Shown piece after piece: positions 44,791 through 57,039 of a stretch of DNA of 64,000 nucleotides (positions are counted from its first letter, which is position 1; each line of letters opens with the position of its first letter). The notes under the pieces were generated by a model. The model did no database searches, was not told the origin of the DNA, and saw only the letters and a program-made list of their open reading frames with translations. The position numbers were made by a program, and so were the translations under genes. The stretch comes from Imbricaverruca yamaguchii (Eukaryota; Arthropoda; Thecostraca; Neoverrucidae), in contig JAOTOL010001646.1 of NCBI GenBank assembly GCA_034440575.1, positions 1,504,501 through 1,568,500 of the forward strand. Direction: 5' to 3'.

Positions 44791-45884
44791 GAGTCGGCTA
44801 GCAATGCAGTTTCCTGCATGGAAGGCGTTGCAGCCAGCCTGCATTTCACCACGATACATGACGAAAGTCCTGGAACATAGGGGTGCTGCAGTCACTAGTG
44901 CATGCCGGGGAGGCGGGGGCGCGGGGAAGGACTTTCGGACCCCCACCCATCGACCAGTCTCGACAAAGAATGTCTCCAACCATAGTTTTGTTCAAGCTAG
45001 CTTATTTTAATGCTTGTTTTCTTCACTTCATAGGTCTAAGGAGCTGCAAATTGTTGCGTATTCCTAATCCCTCGAGCAAGTGTTGCTGCTTTGCCAGTCA
45101 CCTCCAGCTATTGGACTCCTTCCCAGCATGCACGAAGCCTCCAGACCAGGTGACTGGATCGCCTGGTGTGGCGACAGCTGTCAGTTGGCATTCTGCGCTT
45201 CCTCAGTGTTTAGGCAGACTTCCACCTGCGCAGTATCCGGACCGTATCTGGCTGGCTGACCAGGCTGGGCCAATCGCACTGATGCTGCATATTAAAGCTC
45301 AACCATCTCCTTCATCTGCGTCAGCATACGTGCACTCACCGCCGTGACAGCAACGGCCACGACCGGTCAAGTGCTTTGGTGTTTTGGTGCCACGAGTGAC
45401 AACAATACAATATTGCTGTCACTGGTGTGTCAATGTAAGCCGTGAACATGGATGACAGCAGGCTTATCAGCTTGAGAGGCTATATCCATGTAATCGCGTG
45501 CAAGTTTCTTCGCTGTGGCCTGCAACTTGTTTTTATTACAAGCGGAGTCGGGGTGTTATTGGCCACCTTCCAAGTGGTGTACTTCGTATCAGTGTTCTTG
45601 GTTTGCCCGACCGAGACGGATCCCGTTGGTTTATCGATATTGCCGGCCACAAAAACAAGACAGAGGTGCTTATTGTGCCCTGCCTGCGACCTGGTCTAGC
45701 TAGCAGTGAAACAAAATGCAATTAATATCCGAAAGGCGGCAAGATATCGTCATAATTGGGAGCGTGTAAGTAGCGGGTTTTGATGTCGTCATGCACTTCT
45801 CACTGTCTCAGCTTGAGTTCGAACCGTGGGGTTATCCTCAGGCTTGAGGTCAATCGTTGCAGTTTTCCAATGGTGTGTATGGTA

Positions 45885-46232
45885 CCAGCACCACAGTCAG
45901 CCACGGCGCGGCCCTCACCTCGCCACCTGGTGTATCAGCACCACAGTCAGCCACGGGCGGCGGATGTTGCACCTCACCCCTGAATGGTCACTCCACCACC
46001 TGGTGTACCAGCACCACAGTCAGCCACGGGCGGCGGCTGCTGCACCTCACCCCTGAATGGTCACTCCACCACCTGGTGTACCAACACAACAAAGCACCTC
46101 ACCCCTGAATGGTCACTCCACCTGCTCAGCACCACAGTCAGCCACGGGTGGCGGCCGTTGCACCTCACCCCTGAATGGCCACTCCACCACCTGGTGTACC
46201 AGCACCACAGTCAGCCACGGGCGGCGGATGCG
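45885..46232 (+). repeat. Complex minisatellite, unit about 73-75 bp, four to five copies
   Basis: The blocks ACCAGCACCACAGTCAGCCA, GGGCGGCGG, CACCTCACCCCTGAATGGTC and CCACCTGGTGTACC recur in the same order. Some copies lack one block. Confidence 0.9.
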
Positions 46233-46499
46233 GCGGCGCACCCCTGCGGTCTCAGCTCCGGATGAGTCACTTGCAGTGGCAGCTCGCCCGGTCAACGCCT
46301 CATGTACGAACGTGAGGGTGTGCTGCCGCTGTCCCCTCACCAGTGTAAAATATTTGACAATGTGCCCTGGAAATTCACAGTTGATGGAATTGTGCTATTT
46401 CATCCTTGTCTTAGGTTTTGACCAATTTGCCGCATGATATGTGGGCAGTCATTATACATACGACAGCTAAATAATGTAATATGCATGTGACTGAAGGAA

Positions 46500-46633
46500 A
46501 ATAAGAATATAAAAAAACTTTTTTATCCTAAAAATTCATAAAAAAAAAACAAAAAAAAAAAAAAAAAAATATTTAAACCCCCCCCCCCCAAAAAAAAAAA
46601 AACACAAAAAACCCAAAAGGAAAAAAAAAAAAG

Positions 46634-46677
<44 letters not shown>

Positions 46678-46770
46678 AAAAAAAAAAAAAAAAAAAATAC
46701 CAGGCGCATGCTGGTAGTTTTCCCACATATTTAGTAGAATTTTTTTTTAAATTTTTAAAATATTTTTTAC
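46500..46770. repeat. Homopolymer-rich low-complexity block (A, C and T runs)
   Basis: Runs of A broken by short C or T runs occupy about 270 bp, including an A run of about 36. It resembles the block at 5735-6042 and may likewise reflect poor local assembly. Confidence 0.75.
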
Positions 46771-46835
46771 CTCGAGCCGTCATGGTCTGCGCGACACTGG
46801 AGCCGACAGAGGTATAGGTGCTAATGGGCCACTAA

Positions 46836-47392
46836 AGCGCCACCTGAGCCGTCTGGTCCGGCCCACCTGAGCCGTCTGGTCTGCGCCACCTGAGCCGTCT
46901 GGTCCGCCCCACCTGAGCCGTCTGGTCTGCGCCACCTGAGCCGTCTGGTCCACCCCACCTGAGCCGTCTGATCCGGCCCACCTGAGCCGTCTGGTCTGCC
47001 CACCTGAGCCGTCTGGTCCGCGCCACCTGAGCCGTCTGGTCCGCGCCACCTGAGCCGTCTGGTCCGCGCCACCTGAGCCGTCTGGTCCGCGCCACCTGAC
47101 CATCTGGTCCGCCCACCTGAGCCGTCTGGTCCGCGCCACCTGAGCCGTCTGGTCCGCCCACCTGAGCCGTCTGGTCCGCCCCACCTGAGCCGTCTGGTCC
47201 GCGCCACCTGAGCCGTCTGGTCCGCGCCACCTGACCATCTGGTCCGCCCCACCTGAGCCGTCTGGTCCGCCCCACCTGAGCCGTCTGGTCCGCGCCACCT
47301 GAGCCGTCTGGTCCGCGCCACCTGAGCCGTCTGGTCTGCGCCACCTGAGCCGTCTGGTCCGCCCCACCTGAGCCGTCTGGTCTGCGCCAGGT
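46836..47392 (+). repeat. 23-bp minisatellite, about 24 copies
   Basis: The unit is CACCTGAGCCGTCTGGTCCGCGC, quoted here in two parts: CACCTGAGCCGTC and TGGTCCGCGC. Some units are 22 bp through loss of a C or G. Two units read CACCTGACCATC instead. The non-triplet period makes long frames of rotating peptide on the minus strand, which are not genes. Confidence 0.96.
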
Positions 47393-47399
47393 CCAGCCG

Positions 47400-48260
47400 A
47401 GTCGTACCCGGCGTGTCGTCGGTCCATCTTCATTCCCGTGCCACCCTCCTCGGTCCTGGCCAGCCGTGCGCGCTCCGCGAGCGTCCAGTCCATCTTCTTT
47501 CCGCGGTCACCCTCTCCGTCTGCGGTTAGGCTGCGTTGTGCACCGCGGGCCGTCCGGTCCATCTTCGTTGCCCGGTCAGCCTATCCGTCTGCCTGCCAAG
47601 TGGTCACCGGCAGTGCGTGGCGCGCGCTCTCCCCCGGATGCTTCGTCCATTCCCCTGCCACCAGGGTGTTTCACAATCAGATAATGCTTGGCAGACAGGC
47701 CCTTCCGAAGGGAGGCTTTGCAAAAATAGAAAACTCGCCAGCCGCCGGAGCTCGAAGCCCAAGACGTCTCCGTCCCTCCCTCTCCGTCGTTCCCCGCCTG
47801 CCCCGTATGATGCCCCGAAATACAGGATCCTCCGCCCTGGCATGACGCAGGCTGCGGCGTATGGTCGCGCTGTTCCCCTGTCTCCCAGCCCATCCCTCTC
47901 GGCACGCGACCCTTCTCAAAGGAAGTTCGTCGGTCACCGATACCGCGGCGCGCAGCTTGCGTGTGTGGATGGGTTCCCTTCCCTCCTAATAGGCTGGGAC
48001 TGGTGAGAGGTCCCTTTGTATGTCACCAGTTGTTTGCCGGCATGCTGCGTCCACATCCGATGGATCTGGGACAGTGATGGATCACTATACCTCACTTCGC
48101 CGTGTCTCTCGTATTTCACGTACACTCGCTGGCCTCTTCTTTCATTGCGGCGTCACCCGTTTCAGAGCGTCTACTTTGTTCCCCCTTCTGGGTGCCTTGG
48201 GTGTCTAACCTAACATAACCTAACCTAGCCACACCGCACGTTACTCCTCCACGCTCGGGA
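47400..48260. other. Unique GC-rich spacer between two large arrays
   Basis: About 860 bp of non-repetitive, CpG-containing sequence separate the 23-bp and 21-bp arrays. Open frames occur on both strands but none resembles a known protein or has convincing splice sites. Confidence 0.5.
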
Positions 48261-48268
48261 ACTCTTTC

Positions 48269-51200
48269 TCCCCATCAGTCCCGTCCGTTTCCCCACCAGT
48301 CCCGTCCGTCTCCCCACCAGTCCCGTCCGTCTCCCCACCAGTCCTGTCCGTCTCCCCACCAGTCCCGTCCGTCTCCCCACCAGTCCCTGTCCGTCTCCCC
48401 GCCAGTCCCGTCCGTCTCCCCACCAGTCCTGTCCGTCTCCCCACCAGTCCCGTCCGTCTCCCCACCAGTCCCGTCCGTCTCCCCACCAGTCCCGTCCATC
48501 TGCCCGTCCCGTCCGTCTCCCCACCAGTCCTGTCCGTCTCCCCACCAGTCCCGTCCGTCTCCCCACCAGTCCTGTCCGTCTCCCCACCAGTCCCGTCCGT
48601 CTCCCCACCAGTCCCGTCCGTCTCCCACCAGTCCCGTCCGTCTCTCCACCAGTCTGTCCGTCTCCCCACCAGTCCCGTCCGTCTCCCCACCAGTCCCGTC
48701 CGTCTCCCCACCACCAGTCCCGTCTGTATCCCCACCAGTCCTGTCCGTCTCCCCACCAGTCCTGTCCGTCTCCCCACCAGTCCCGTCCGTCTCCCCACCA
48801 GTCCCGTCCGTCTCCCCACCAGTCCTGTCCGTCTCCCCACCAGTCCCGTCCGTCTCCCCACCAGTCCCGTCCGTCTCCCCACCAGTCCTGTCTATCTCCC
48901 CACCGTCCCCTCCAGTCCCGGTCTCCCCACCAGTCCTGTCCGTCTCCTCACCCGTCCCGTCCGTCTCCCCACCAGTCCCGTCCATCTGCCCATCCCGTCC
49001 GTCTCCCCACCAGTCCCGTCCGTCTCCCCACCGGTCCTGTCCGTCTCCCCACCAGTCCTGTCCGTCTGCCCACCAGTCCTGTCCGTCTCCCCACCAGTCC
49101 CGTCCGTCTCCCCACCAGTCCCGTCCGTCTCCCCACCAGTCCCGTCCGTCTCCCCACCAGTCCCGTCCGTCTCCCCACCAGTCCTGTCCATCTGCCCGTC
49201 CCGTCCGTCTCCCCACCAGTCCCATCCATCTGCCCGTCCCGTCCGTCTACCCACCAGTCCTGTCTATATCCCCACCAGTCCCGTCCATCTGCCCGTCCCG
49301 TCCGTCTCCCCACCAGTCCCATCCGCCTCCCCACCAGTCCCGTCCGTCTCCCCACCAGTCCGTCCGTCTCCCCACCAGTCCTGTCCGTCTCCCCACCCGT
49401 CCCGTCCGTCTCCCCACCAGTCCCGTCCGTCTGCCCGTCCCGTCCGTCTCCCCACCAGTCCTGTCCGTCTCCCCACCAGTCCCGTCCGTCTCCCCACCAG
49501 TCCCGTCCGTCTCCCCACCAGTCCCGTCCGTCTCCCCACCCGTCCCGTCCGTCTCCCCACCAGTCCCGTCCATCTGCCCACCAGTCCCGTCCGTCTCCCC
49601 ACCAGTCCTGTCCGTCTCCCCACCAGTCCCTTCCGTCTCCCCACCAGTCCCGTCCGTCTCCCCACCAGTCCTGTCTGTCTCCTCACCAGTCCCGTCCATC
49701 TCCCGTCCTGTCCGTCTCCCCACCAGTCCTGTCCGTTCCCCACCAGTCCTGTCCGTCTCCCCACCAGTCCTGTCCGTCTCCCCACCAGTCCCGTCCGTCT
49801 CCCCACCAGTCCTGTCCGTCTCCCCACCAGTCCTGTCCATCTCCCACCAGTCCCGTCCGTCTCCCCACCAGTCCTGTCCGTCTCCCCACCAGTCCTGTCC
49901 GTCTCCCCACCAGTCCCGTCCGTCCCCCGTCCCGTCTCTCCACCGTCCGTCTCCCACCAGTCCGTCCGTCTCCCCACCAGTCCCGTCCGTCTCCCCACCA
50001 GTCCGTCCGTCTCCCACCAGTCCTGTCCGTCTCCCCACCAGTCCTGTCCGTCTCCCCACCAGTCCCGTCCGTCTCCCCACCAGTCCTGTCCGTCTCCCCA
50101 CCAGTCCTGTCCGTCTCCCCACCAGTCCTGTCCGTCTCCCCACCAGTCCGTCCCCACCAGTCCTGTCCGTCTCCCCACCAGTCCCGTCCGTCTCCCCACC
50201 AGTCCTGCCGTCTCCCCACCAGTCCTGTCCGTCTCCCCACCAGTCCTGTCCGTCTCCCCACCAGTCCTGTCCGTCTCCCCACCAGTCCTGTCCGTCTCCC
50301 CACCAGTCCCTCCGTCTCCCCACCAGTCCTGTCCGTCTCCCCACCAGTCCCGTCCGTCCCCACCAGTCCCGTCCGTCTCCCCACCAGTCCTGTCCGTCTC
50401 CCCACCAGTCCCGTCCGTCTCCCCACCAGTCCTGTCCGTCTCCCCACCAGTCCTGTCCGTCTCCCCACCAGTCCTGTCCGTCTCCCCACCAGTCCCGTCC
50501 GTCTCCCCCGTCCCTCCGTCTCCCCACCAGTCCGTCCGTCTCCCCACCAGTCCTGTCCGTCTCCCCACCAGTCCCGTCCGTCTCCCCACCAGTCCCGTCC
50601 GTCTCCCCACCAGTCCCGTCCGTCTCCCCACCCGTCCTGTCCGTCTCCCCACCAGTCCTGTCCGTCTCCCCACCAGTCCCGTCCGTCTCCCCACCAGTCC
50701 TGTCCGTCTCCCCACCAGTCCCGTCCGTCTCCCCACCAGTCCCGTCCGTCTCCCCACCAGTCCTGTCCGTCTCCCCACCAGTCCCGTCCGTCTCCCCACC
50801 AGTCTCCGTCTCCGTCTCCCCACCAGTCCCGTCCGTCTCCCCACCAGTCCCGTCCGTCTCCCCACCAGTCCTGTCCGTCTCCCCACCAGTCCTGTCCGTC
50901 TCCCCACCAGTCCCGTCCGTCTCCCCACCAGTCCCGTCCGTCTCCCCACCAGTCCCGTCCGTCTGCCCGTCCCGTCCGTCTCCCCACCAGTCCTGTCCGT
51001 CTCCCCACCAGTCCTGTCCGTCTCCTCACCAGTCCTGTCCGTCTCCCCACCAGTCCCTTCCGTCTCCCCACCAGTCCTGTCTGTCTCCCCAGCCGTCCCG
51101 TCCGTCTCCCCACCAGTCCCGTCCGTCTGCCCGTCCCGTCCGTCTCCCCACCAGTCCTGTCCGTCTCCCCACCAGTCCTGTCCGTCTCCCCACCAGTCCC

Positions 51201-51690
51201 GTCCGTCTCCCCACCAGTCCCGTCCGTCTCCCCACCAGTCCCGTCCGTCTCCCCACCAGTCCTGTCCGTCTCCCCACCAGTCCTGTCCGTCTCCCCACCA
51301 GTCCCGTCCGTCTCCCCACCAGTCCCGTCCGTCTCCCCACCAGTCCCGTCCGTCTCCCCACCAGTCCCGTCCGTCTCCCCACCAGTCCCGCCCATCTGCC
51401 CGTCCCGCCCGTCTCCCCACCAGTCCCGTCCGTCTCCCCACCAGTCCTGTCCGTCTCCCCACCAGTCCCGTCCATCTGCCCACCAGTCCCGTCCGTCTCC
51501 CCACCAGTCCCGTCCGTCTCCCCACCAGTCCTGTCTATCTCCCCACCAGTCCTGTCCGTCTCTCCCCACCAGTCCCGTCCGTCTCCCCACCAGTCCCGTC
51601 CATCTGCCCACCAGTCCTGTCCGTCTCCCCACCAGTCCCGTCCGTCTCCCCACCAGTCCTGTCCGTCTCCCCACCCGTCCCGTCTGTATC
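48269..51690 (+). repeat. 21-bp C-rich minisatellite, about 160 copies over 3.4 kb
   Basis: The basic unit is CCACCAGTCCCGTCCGTCTC plus one C. Two main variants, with CCCGT or CCTGT, alternate in an irregular order. Occasional higher-order blocks carry CCATCTGCCCGTCCCG. The complementary strand has runs of G in every unit. Deletion variants are concentrated at about 49920-50530. The triplet period creates minus-strand frames of over 700 codons (GETDGTG and WWGDGRD repeats), which are repeat products. Confidence 0.97.
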
Positions 51691-51699
51691 GCCAGTCCC

Positions 51700-52110
51700 G
51701 TGTGCGCTGCCGTCCGCCGGCGTGTTATTTGGACGCGGTGACGGCGGTGCCGGCCGGCCGAGATCTGAGCCGCGATCGGCCGCCCTCCCGCCGGCTCTTC
51801 TCCGCACGTAAACACCGTCGGCCGCCGTGCACGACGTGCACGACACTGTTCGCGACGTGCACGGGACGTCCACGACGTGTAGGCGCGTCCTCGCCGTGCG
51901 CTGCGCGCCGCCGACACTGTCGTCGCCTCGCCTGTTTGCTTCCTCCTGCGTGGCGAGCCTCACGTCCGCTGTGGCTGTACTCGGCTCGTCGGGCCGCTCC
52001 GGCCACTACAGCGACGGCGCGCGCAGGTTCCGGTGCCGCGCCGCCAGCTTCAGCTGGGTGCGGTGAAACTGGAGCCAGCTGCGTGAGCACCTGACCGCCG
52101 GGTGACGTGT
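51700..52110. other. GC-rich, CpG-dense unique segment, possible exon or promoter
   Basis: About 400 bp right after the 21-bp array are GC-rich with many CpG. On the + strand a frame including SSGRSGHYSDGARRF and ASFSWV runs to a possible donor GTGCG|GTGAAA near 52064. No family match is recognised. It could be an alternative first exon of the NHS-like gene, a GC-rich array flank, or chance. Confidence 0.3.
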
Positions 52111-52959
52111 GCTCTGAGTCGCACAACATCCGACCTGTGGCGGTGGCACGTGTGTTGGCCGTGCCGTGCACATAGGAGTACTGATGTGGGTGGCACCAGA
52201 CATGTGCACCAGACAGACACCAGACATCCTACCCCGCATCCGGGAATTTCGGGCGCTGTGTGGTCAGTTGACAATTGGTTGGGGCGTGGACCGATACCGA
52301 TCACAGATAAGTGTCGGAGCCTTCAACCGTGCCGGGTTATGCAGTTCGGTTGTACAAATTAATTAGACGCTTAACCCAATGTTTCAACCTGTCAACAAAA
52401 TATTATGTTGATCCAGTTCGTCACGCACAGCGCGATACACACTTCTCACTTTTAATGTATATTTTATGGTTGTATTACCTGGACCATCGTTCCCTTGGTT
52501 TTCTTTGTGGATATTTTTGCCCTATCTGCGACAATGCACTCGAATGCAACTCAGCCAACAGTGCGCCACTGGACTAAATATGACATGCACCAGCAATTTG
52601 TGTTGCTAATTACCGACGAATTTCCAAAACCCAGATTTGGTTTTGATGGTTGGAACTAATAGGCGACTACAAGTACTCTTTCTTGCAATCTTATCCATGA
52701 GTATAACCTGTCGAAACCACATTGCACATACACCCGACCTGATAGTGTCCGTTCCCGTCCCGTCTTCTGCGTCAGATCCCTGCCATATGCAGCAGGCTGA
52801 GGCGGGGATAGAGTGGTTATATCACGATGAAGACATGCGGAGTATGGCAGCGGTGATCTGCATATGGACGGCTTGCGTGTCGGTGGAACCACCGCTCACT
52901 TGGCCGTTTAAGGGCTGGAACACCGCCGCATCTGGGCGGTGTGTCAGGTGGCGGTTTAC

Positions 52960-54055
52960 GGACCGGAGGATCTCCACACAGGAGGACGACACACAGAAGG
53001 ACGAGTGTCAGGTGGTGGTTTACGGACCGGAGGATCACCGCACAGGAGGACGACACACAGGAGGACGAGTGTCAGGTGGCGGTTTACGGACCGGAGGCTC
53101 ACCGCACAGGAGGACGAGTGTCAGGTGGCGGTTTACGGAGGATCACCACACAGGAGGACGAGTGTCAGGTGGTGGTTTACGGACCGGAGGATCACCACAC
53201 AGGAGGACGAGTGTCAGGTGGCGGTTTACGGAGGATCACCACACAGGAGGACGAGTGTCAGGTGGTGGTTTACGGAGGATCACCACACAGGAGGACGAGT
53301 GTCAGGTGGTGGTTTACGGACCGGAGGATCTCCACACAGGAGGACGAGTGTCAGGTGGCGGTTTACGGACCGGAGATCACCACACAGGAGGGCGAGTGTC
53401 AGGTGGTGGTTTACGGAGGATCACCAACAGGAGGACGAGTGTCAGGTGGTGGTTTACGGAGGATCACCACACAGGAGGACGAGTGTCAGGTGGTGGTTTA
53501 CGGACCGGAGGATCACCACACAGGAGGACGAGTGTCAGGTGGCGGTTTACGGACCGGAGGATCACCACACAGGAGGACGAGTGTCAGGTGGTGGTTTACG
53601 GACCGGAGGATCACCACACAGGAGGACGAGTGTCAGGTGGTGGTTTACGGACCGGAGGATCACCACACAGGAGGACGAGTGTCAGGTGGCGGTTTACGGA
53701 CCGGAGATCACCACACAGGAGGCCGAGTGTCAGGTGGCGGTTTACGGAGGATCACCACACAGGAGGACGAGTGTCAGGTGGTGGTTTACGGACCGGAGGA
53801 TCACCACACAGGAGGACGAGTGTCAGGTGGTGGTTTACGGAGGATCACCACACAGGAGGACGAGTGTCAGGTGGTGGTTTACGGACCGGAGGATCACCAC
53901 ACAGGAGGACGAGTGTCAGGTGGCGGTTTACGGACCGGAGGATCACCACACAGGAGGACGAGTGTCAGGTGGTGGTTTACGGACCGGAGGATCACCACAC
54001 AGGAGGACGAGTGTCAGGTGGTGCTGACTATTGAAGGGCCGGAGCATCACCGCAC
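52960..54055 (+). repeat. 49-bp minisatellite with 5-bp-shorter units, about 23 copies
   Basis: The full unit joins GACGAGTGTCAGGTGG, TGGTTTACGGACCGGAGG and ATCACCACACAGGAG. Some units lack five bases between two GGA words (TTTACGGAGGATCACC), consistent with slippage. Early units carry CACCGCACAGG and a GACACACAGG insert. All three + frames stay open across the array, one of them reading back to 52637 for 465 codons. I do not regard these as proteins. Confidence 0.96.
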
Positions 54056-54497
54056 CGAGTGACGAGTGTCAGGCGGCGGTAGCTGCGGTCAGCACACCGT
54101 CCAGATGACGTCCATTCGGCCAGACGCCGCCCGCCGGGTGGCCTCGTCTCACGTGGCCGCCTGGTCGCTTGACGCTCCTGTGACACATTAAGCCGATAAC
54201 AGGGGCACGACTACAGCACGACGTCTGACTGTTTTACTTCTCACGTCGGATCAGTCAGCGTCTGCACTGGACTCCGGTCTTGTCCAGATCCAAGGCCGGT
54301 GCCTCCGTTGGCACGCCACAATTGACAAGGTCACAATTATCACGAGCACGCGCGTGGGCTGCGACTCAGGGCAAGTGGACAGTGCAAGGGCACGGGGTAT
54401 TAGGCAGCTTCATGGCATTGCTGACGTGTAGTATCATACCTTTGCTACACATCGGCGGTATCTATGTGGATTTTCAGCCGTGCTGATGCAAGAAGTG

Positions 54498-54527
54498 TAC
54501 CGGCGTTCATCAGTATGAACGCCGGTA
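54498..54527. repeat. Perfect hairpin: 13-bp arms, 4-nt loop
   Basis: TACCGGCGTTCAT, loop CAGT, then the exact reverse complement at 54515-54527. Confidence 0.96.
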
Positions 54528-55137
54528 TGCAATTGTTTTCTGAAGTCACCCAGCTGTGCGCACTCCTCAGTCAAGTACATGCAGTATTGCTGGCACATTG
54601 TCGGCGCAGGGTGTTTGCAATTGATCTGGCCTACCGACCAGATGACCAGACCAGACTCTGCCAGACTCTGACCGGCCGTCCATGGACGATCACAACCCAC
54701 ACCCAGCAAACTCAGCGCATCAGTGTCCTAAAATTGCTCGACCATTAACTGTGTGGATGAAGGAAGAAGTTGCTTGGGAATAGTGAAAGATTGGAAGAAA
54801 ATAAAGGATTGCCACTTAAGGATTAAAAAGCAGAATGCCTTTCACTTCAGTCACATGCACTTTACATTGTTTAGCAGTCGTATGCATGATGACTGCCCAT
54901 ACATCAGGTGGCAAAATGGTAAAAACCTATAACGAGGATGAAATAGCACAACTCCATTAACTGTGAAGTTCCAGGCCACATGGTTAATAATTTTACACTG
55001 CAGCGCATAAGGGATGATTTCCTTGAAGGCTGGTCAGACCGTAGCCTCCCTCTAAAAATGGAGCATATCTCCATCAGTCGTTGGCACGATACCCGGCCGT
55101 GTTACCGCCAACTGCGGACGTCTCGGTCACTACGGGG

Positions 55138-55545
55138 GGAGGTGGTGCACCCTGATGTGGTGTACCCTGACGTGGTGTACCCTGATGTGGTGTACCCTGA
55201 TGTGGTGTACCCTGATGTGGTGTACCCTGACGTGGTACACTCTGATGTGGTACACCCTGATGTGGTACACACTAACGTGGTACATTCTGACGTGGTACAC
55301 CCTAACGTGGTACATTCTGACGTGGTACACCCTGACGTGGTACACCCTAACGTGGTACATTCTGACGTGGCACACCCTGACGTGGTACACCCTGACGTGG
55401 TACACCCTAACGTGGTACATTCTGACGTGGTACACCCTAACGTGGTACATTCTGACGTGGCACACCCTGACGTGGTACACCCTGATGTTGCACACCCTGA
55501 CGTGGTACATCCTCACGTGGCACGTGGTGACGTGGCACACGTTTT
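55138..55545 (+). repeat. 15-bp minisatellite, unit GACGTGGTACACCCT, about 27 copies
   Basis: Variants replace GACGTG by GATGTG or AACGTG, and ACACCCT by ACATTCT. Early units have GTGTACCCT. The exact triplet period gives a VVHPD-type peptide repeat on the + strand. Confidence 0.96.
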
Positions 55546-56622
55546 CTATGGCGTTTCTCGTTTTAATTTATTGACTCAGTCAGGTGTGCTTTTTATTTCC
55601 ATATTTCCATATCCACCAATTTTCATCCCAATATTTTCATCAATATTTCACCTTTGTCCAATTGAGGACGTTCCAAACACATTTTCTGTTCGAGGGCAAT
55701 TTTAAACTGTGTCTTACGCCGTAATACAGCACGTACAGTTCTAATTGCCTCACTCAGATCTTTTCATTTTGAGATTTACGAACTGTCACCACAAGATTTC
55801 CCCTGAGGTCTCTCAATATTTGCTCAAAGAAAAGTTTGTAGTGGCATTTCCTCGCATAGACAGCTTACCATGCACCTCGCATGGCAGCCAGGTCTCGTGC
55901 TCCGTGTCGGGATCGTCCCGGCAGATCAAGCGCCTGGTCTGTATCGCCGAGTCTCCAGTTCAGTTCAAGTTAGCGCTTTTTATTTTTGCCTTTAGCAGTG
56001 CAATTTAGTGGATGTATCCCATCGGAAATTATTTTATATGTGATGCATGATTGAAGGCACGTGGCTATGTAAGCGTTGAAGACAATGCGTGTATTGCTGA
56101 TACATACGGAGATTCGACTGCACTGCGCTTTTAGAACTTGTCGCTCGGTGAACGCCCGGACAGGCGCCCGATACTTGTACCAGTTAATTTAAAGGATTCA
56201 TATCAAAGGCGCATTTTCATCGGTCATACTTCAGAGTGACCCTCGGCCCTCAAAACTCCTTTGTTGCGTGGGATAGCCTCCATGTTTTAGCTGGCCTTCC
56301 AGGAATATACTGAGAGACTGGCTATATTTTTCTCATGTGTCTAGTTTGTGTTGGCGTTCTCGCCGGAAGGAATACAGCTGGGCGTGTGATACCGAGATAC
56401 ATTGTATCACATTCTTTTGAACAGTTAATCCGCAAGTCGCTCCAACGCGTCGCCATCTTACACCCCCCCCCGACCGGACGTGCACAACCATCGAACCGTG
56501 GTGGACCAGGTCGCCATAGAGCCGCTCGTCACGCGGCGTCCCCCCCCAACTACCAGCTCTGGTGGGCATTGTCTGACGATGTCCGGCCCGGCTCCTGCCC
56601 TCTTCCACTTTGTGTTCTTTCC

Positions 56623-56758
56623 TGCAATTACGTCAGGACATTTCCCAATCACGCGGCCCACCGGCGAAACAGTGTGGGCGGCGCCATTAGCCGTGAATGT
56701 GCACAAAGTGCGTCGTGAACCACCCAACAAACAAACGAACACACATGCAATTACGTCA
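56623..56758 (+). mobile_element. tRNA-derived SINE, family 1, 5'-truncated copy with 13-bp target-site duplication
   Basis: The body at 56636-56745 matches the body and tail of the SINE at 27699-27880, including CATTTCCCAATCACGCGG and GTGTGGGCGGCGC, and ends in an AAC-type tail. TGCAATTACGTCA flanks it exactly at 56623-56635 and 56746-56758. The A and B boxes are missing, as expected for incomplete target-primed reverse transcription. Confidence 0.92.
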
Positions 56759-57039
56759 TGCGAATATCGCCGTCGATATTTCCGTCTTCTTACGCTGTCG
56801 AAAGAGAGATAACGTGACGATCGTGTCAGCATATCTAATGTGCATTACGTGCTGCGGCTATAAATGATTCTACGTTGCCGTCGAGCAAATCAGTATCACA
56901 TGACGCTGAATTACAATTGCTCCGCGGAAGTGGTTGAGCACTTCGGTGGGAGCTGACGTCACCGCATTCGCGCTGCACGTGCAGCGATTTTGAGCGTTGC
57001 TGGTAAGCTGTCGCCAACTGGTGGGACGCCATCCCCCTC

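Noticed and set aside
46780..47562. 260-codon minus-strand frame over the 23-bp array
   Set aside because: Repeat translation of the array with short unique flanks; nothing suggests a gene.
48269..51690. CRISPR array
   Set aside because: Units are contiguous tandem repeats without unique spacers, in a eukaryotic genome.
49264..51917. Minus-strand reading frames of over 700 codons (GETDGTG and WWGDGRD repeats)
   Set aside because: They follow from the 21-bp period in a stop-free array; all three minus frames are open in places and no unique domain or splice context exists.
55780..55990. Possible exon with SVSGSSRQIKRLV before a GTATCG
   Set aside because: Weak splice sites and no match to NHS or WASF exons.
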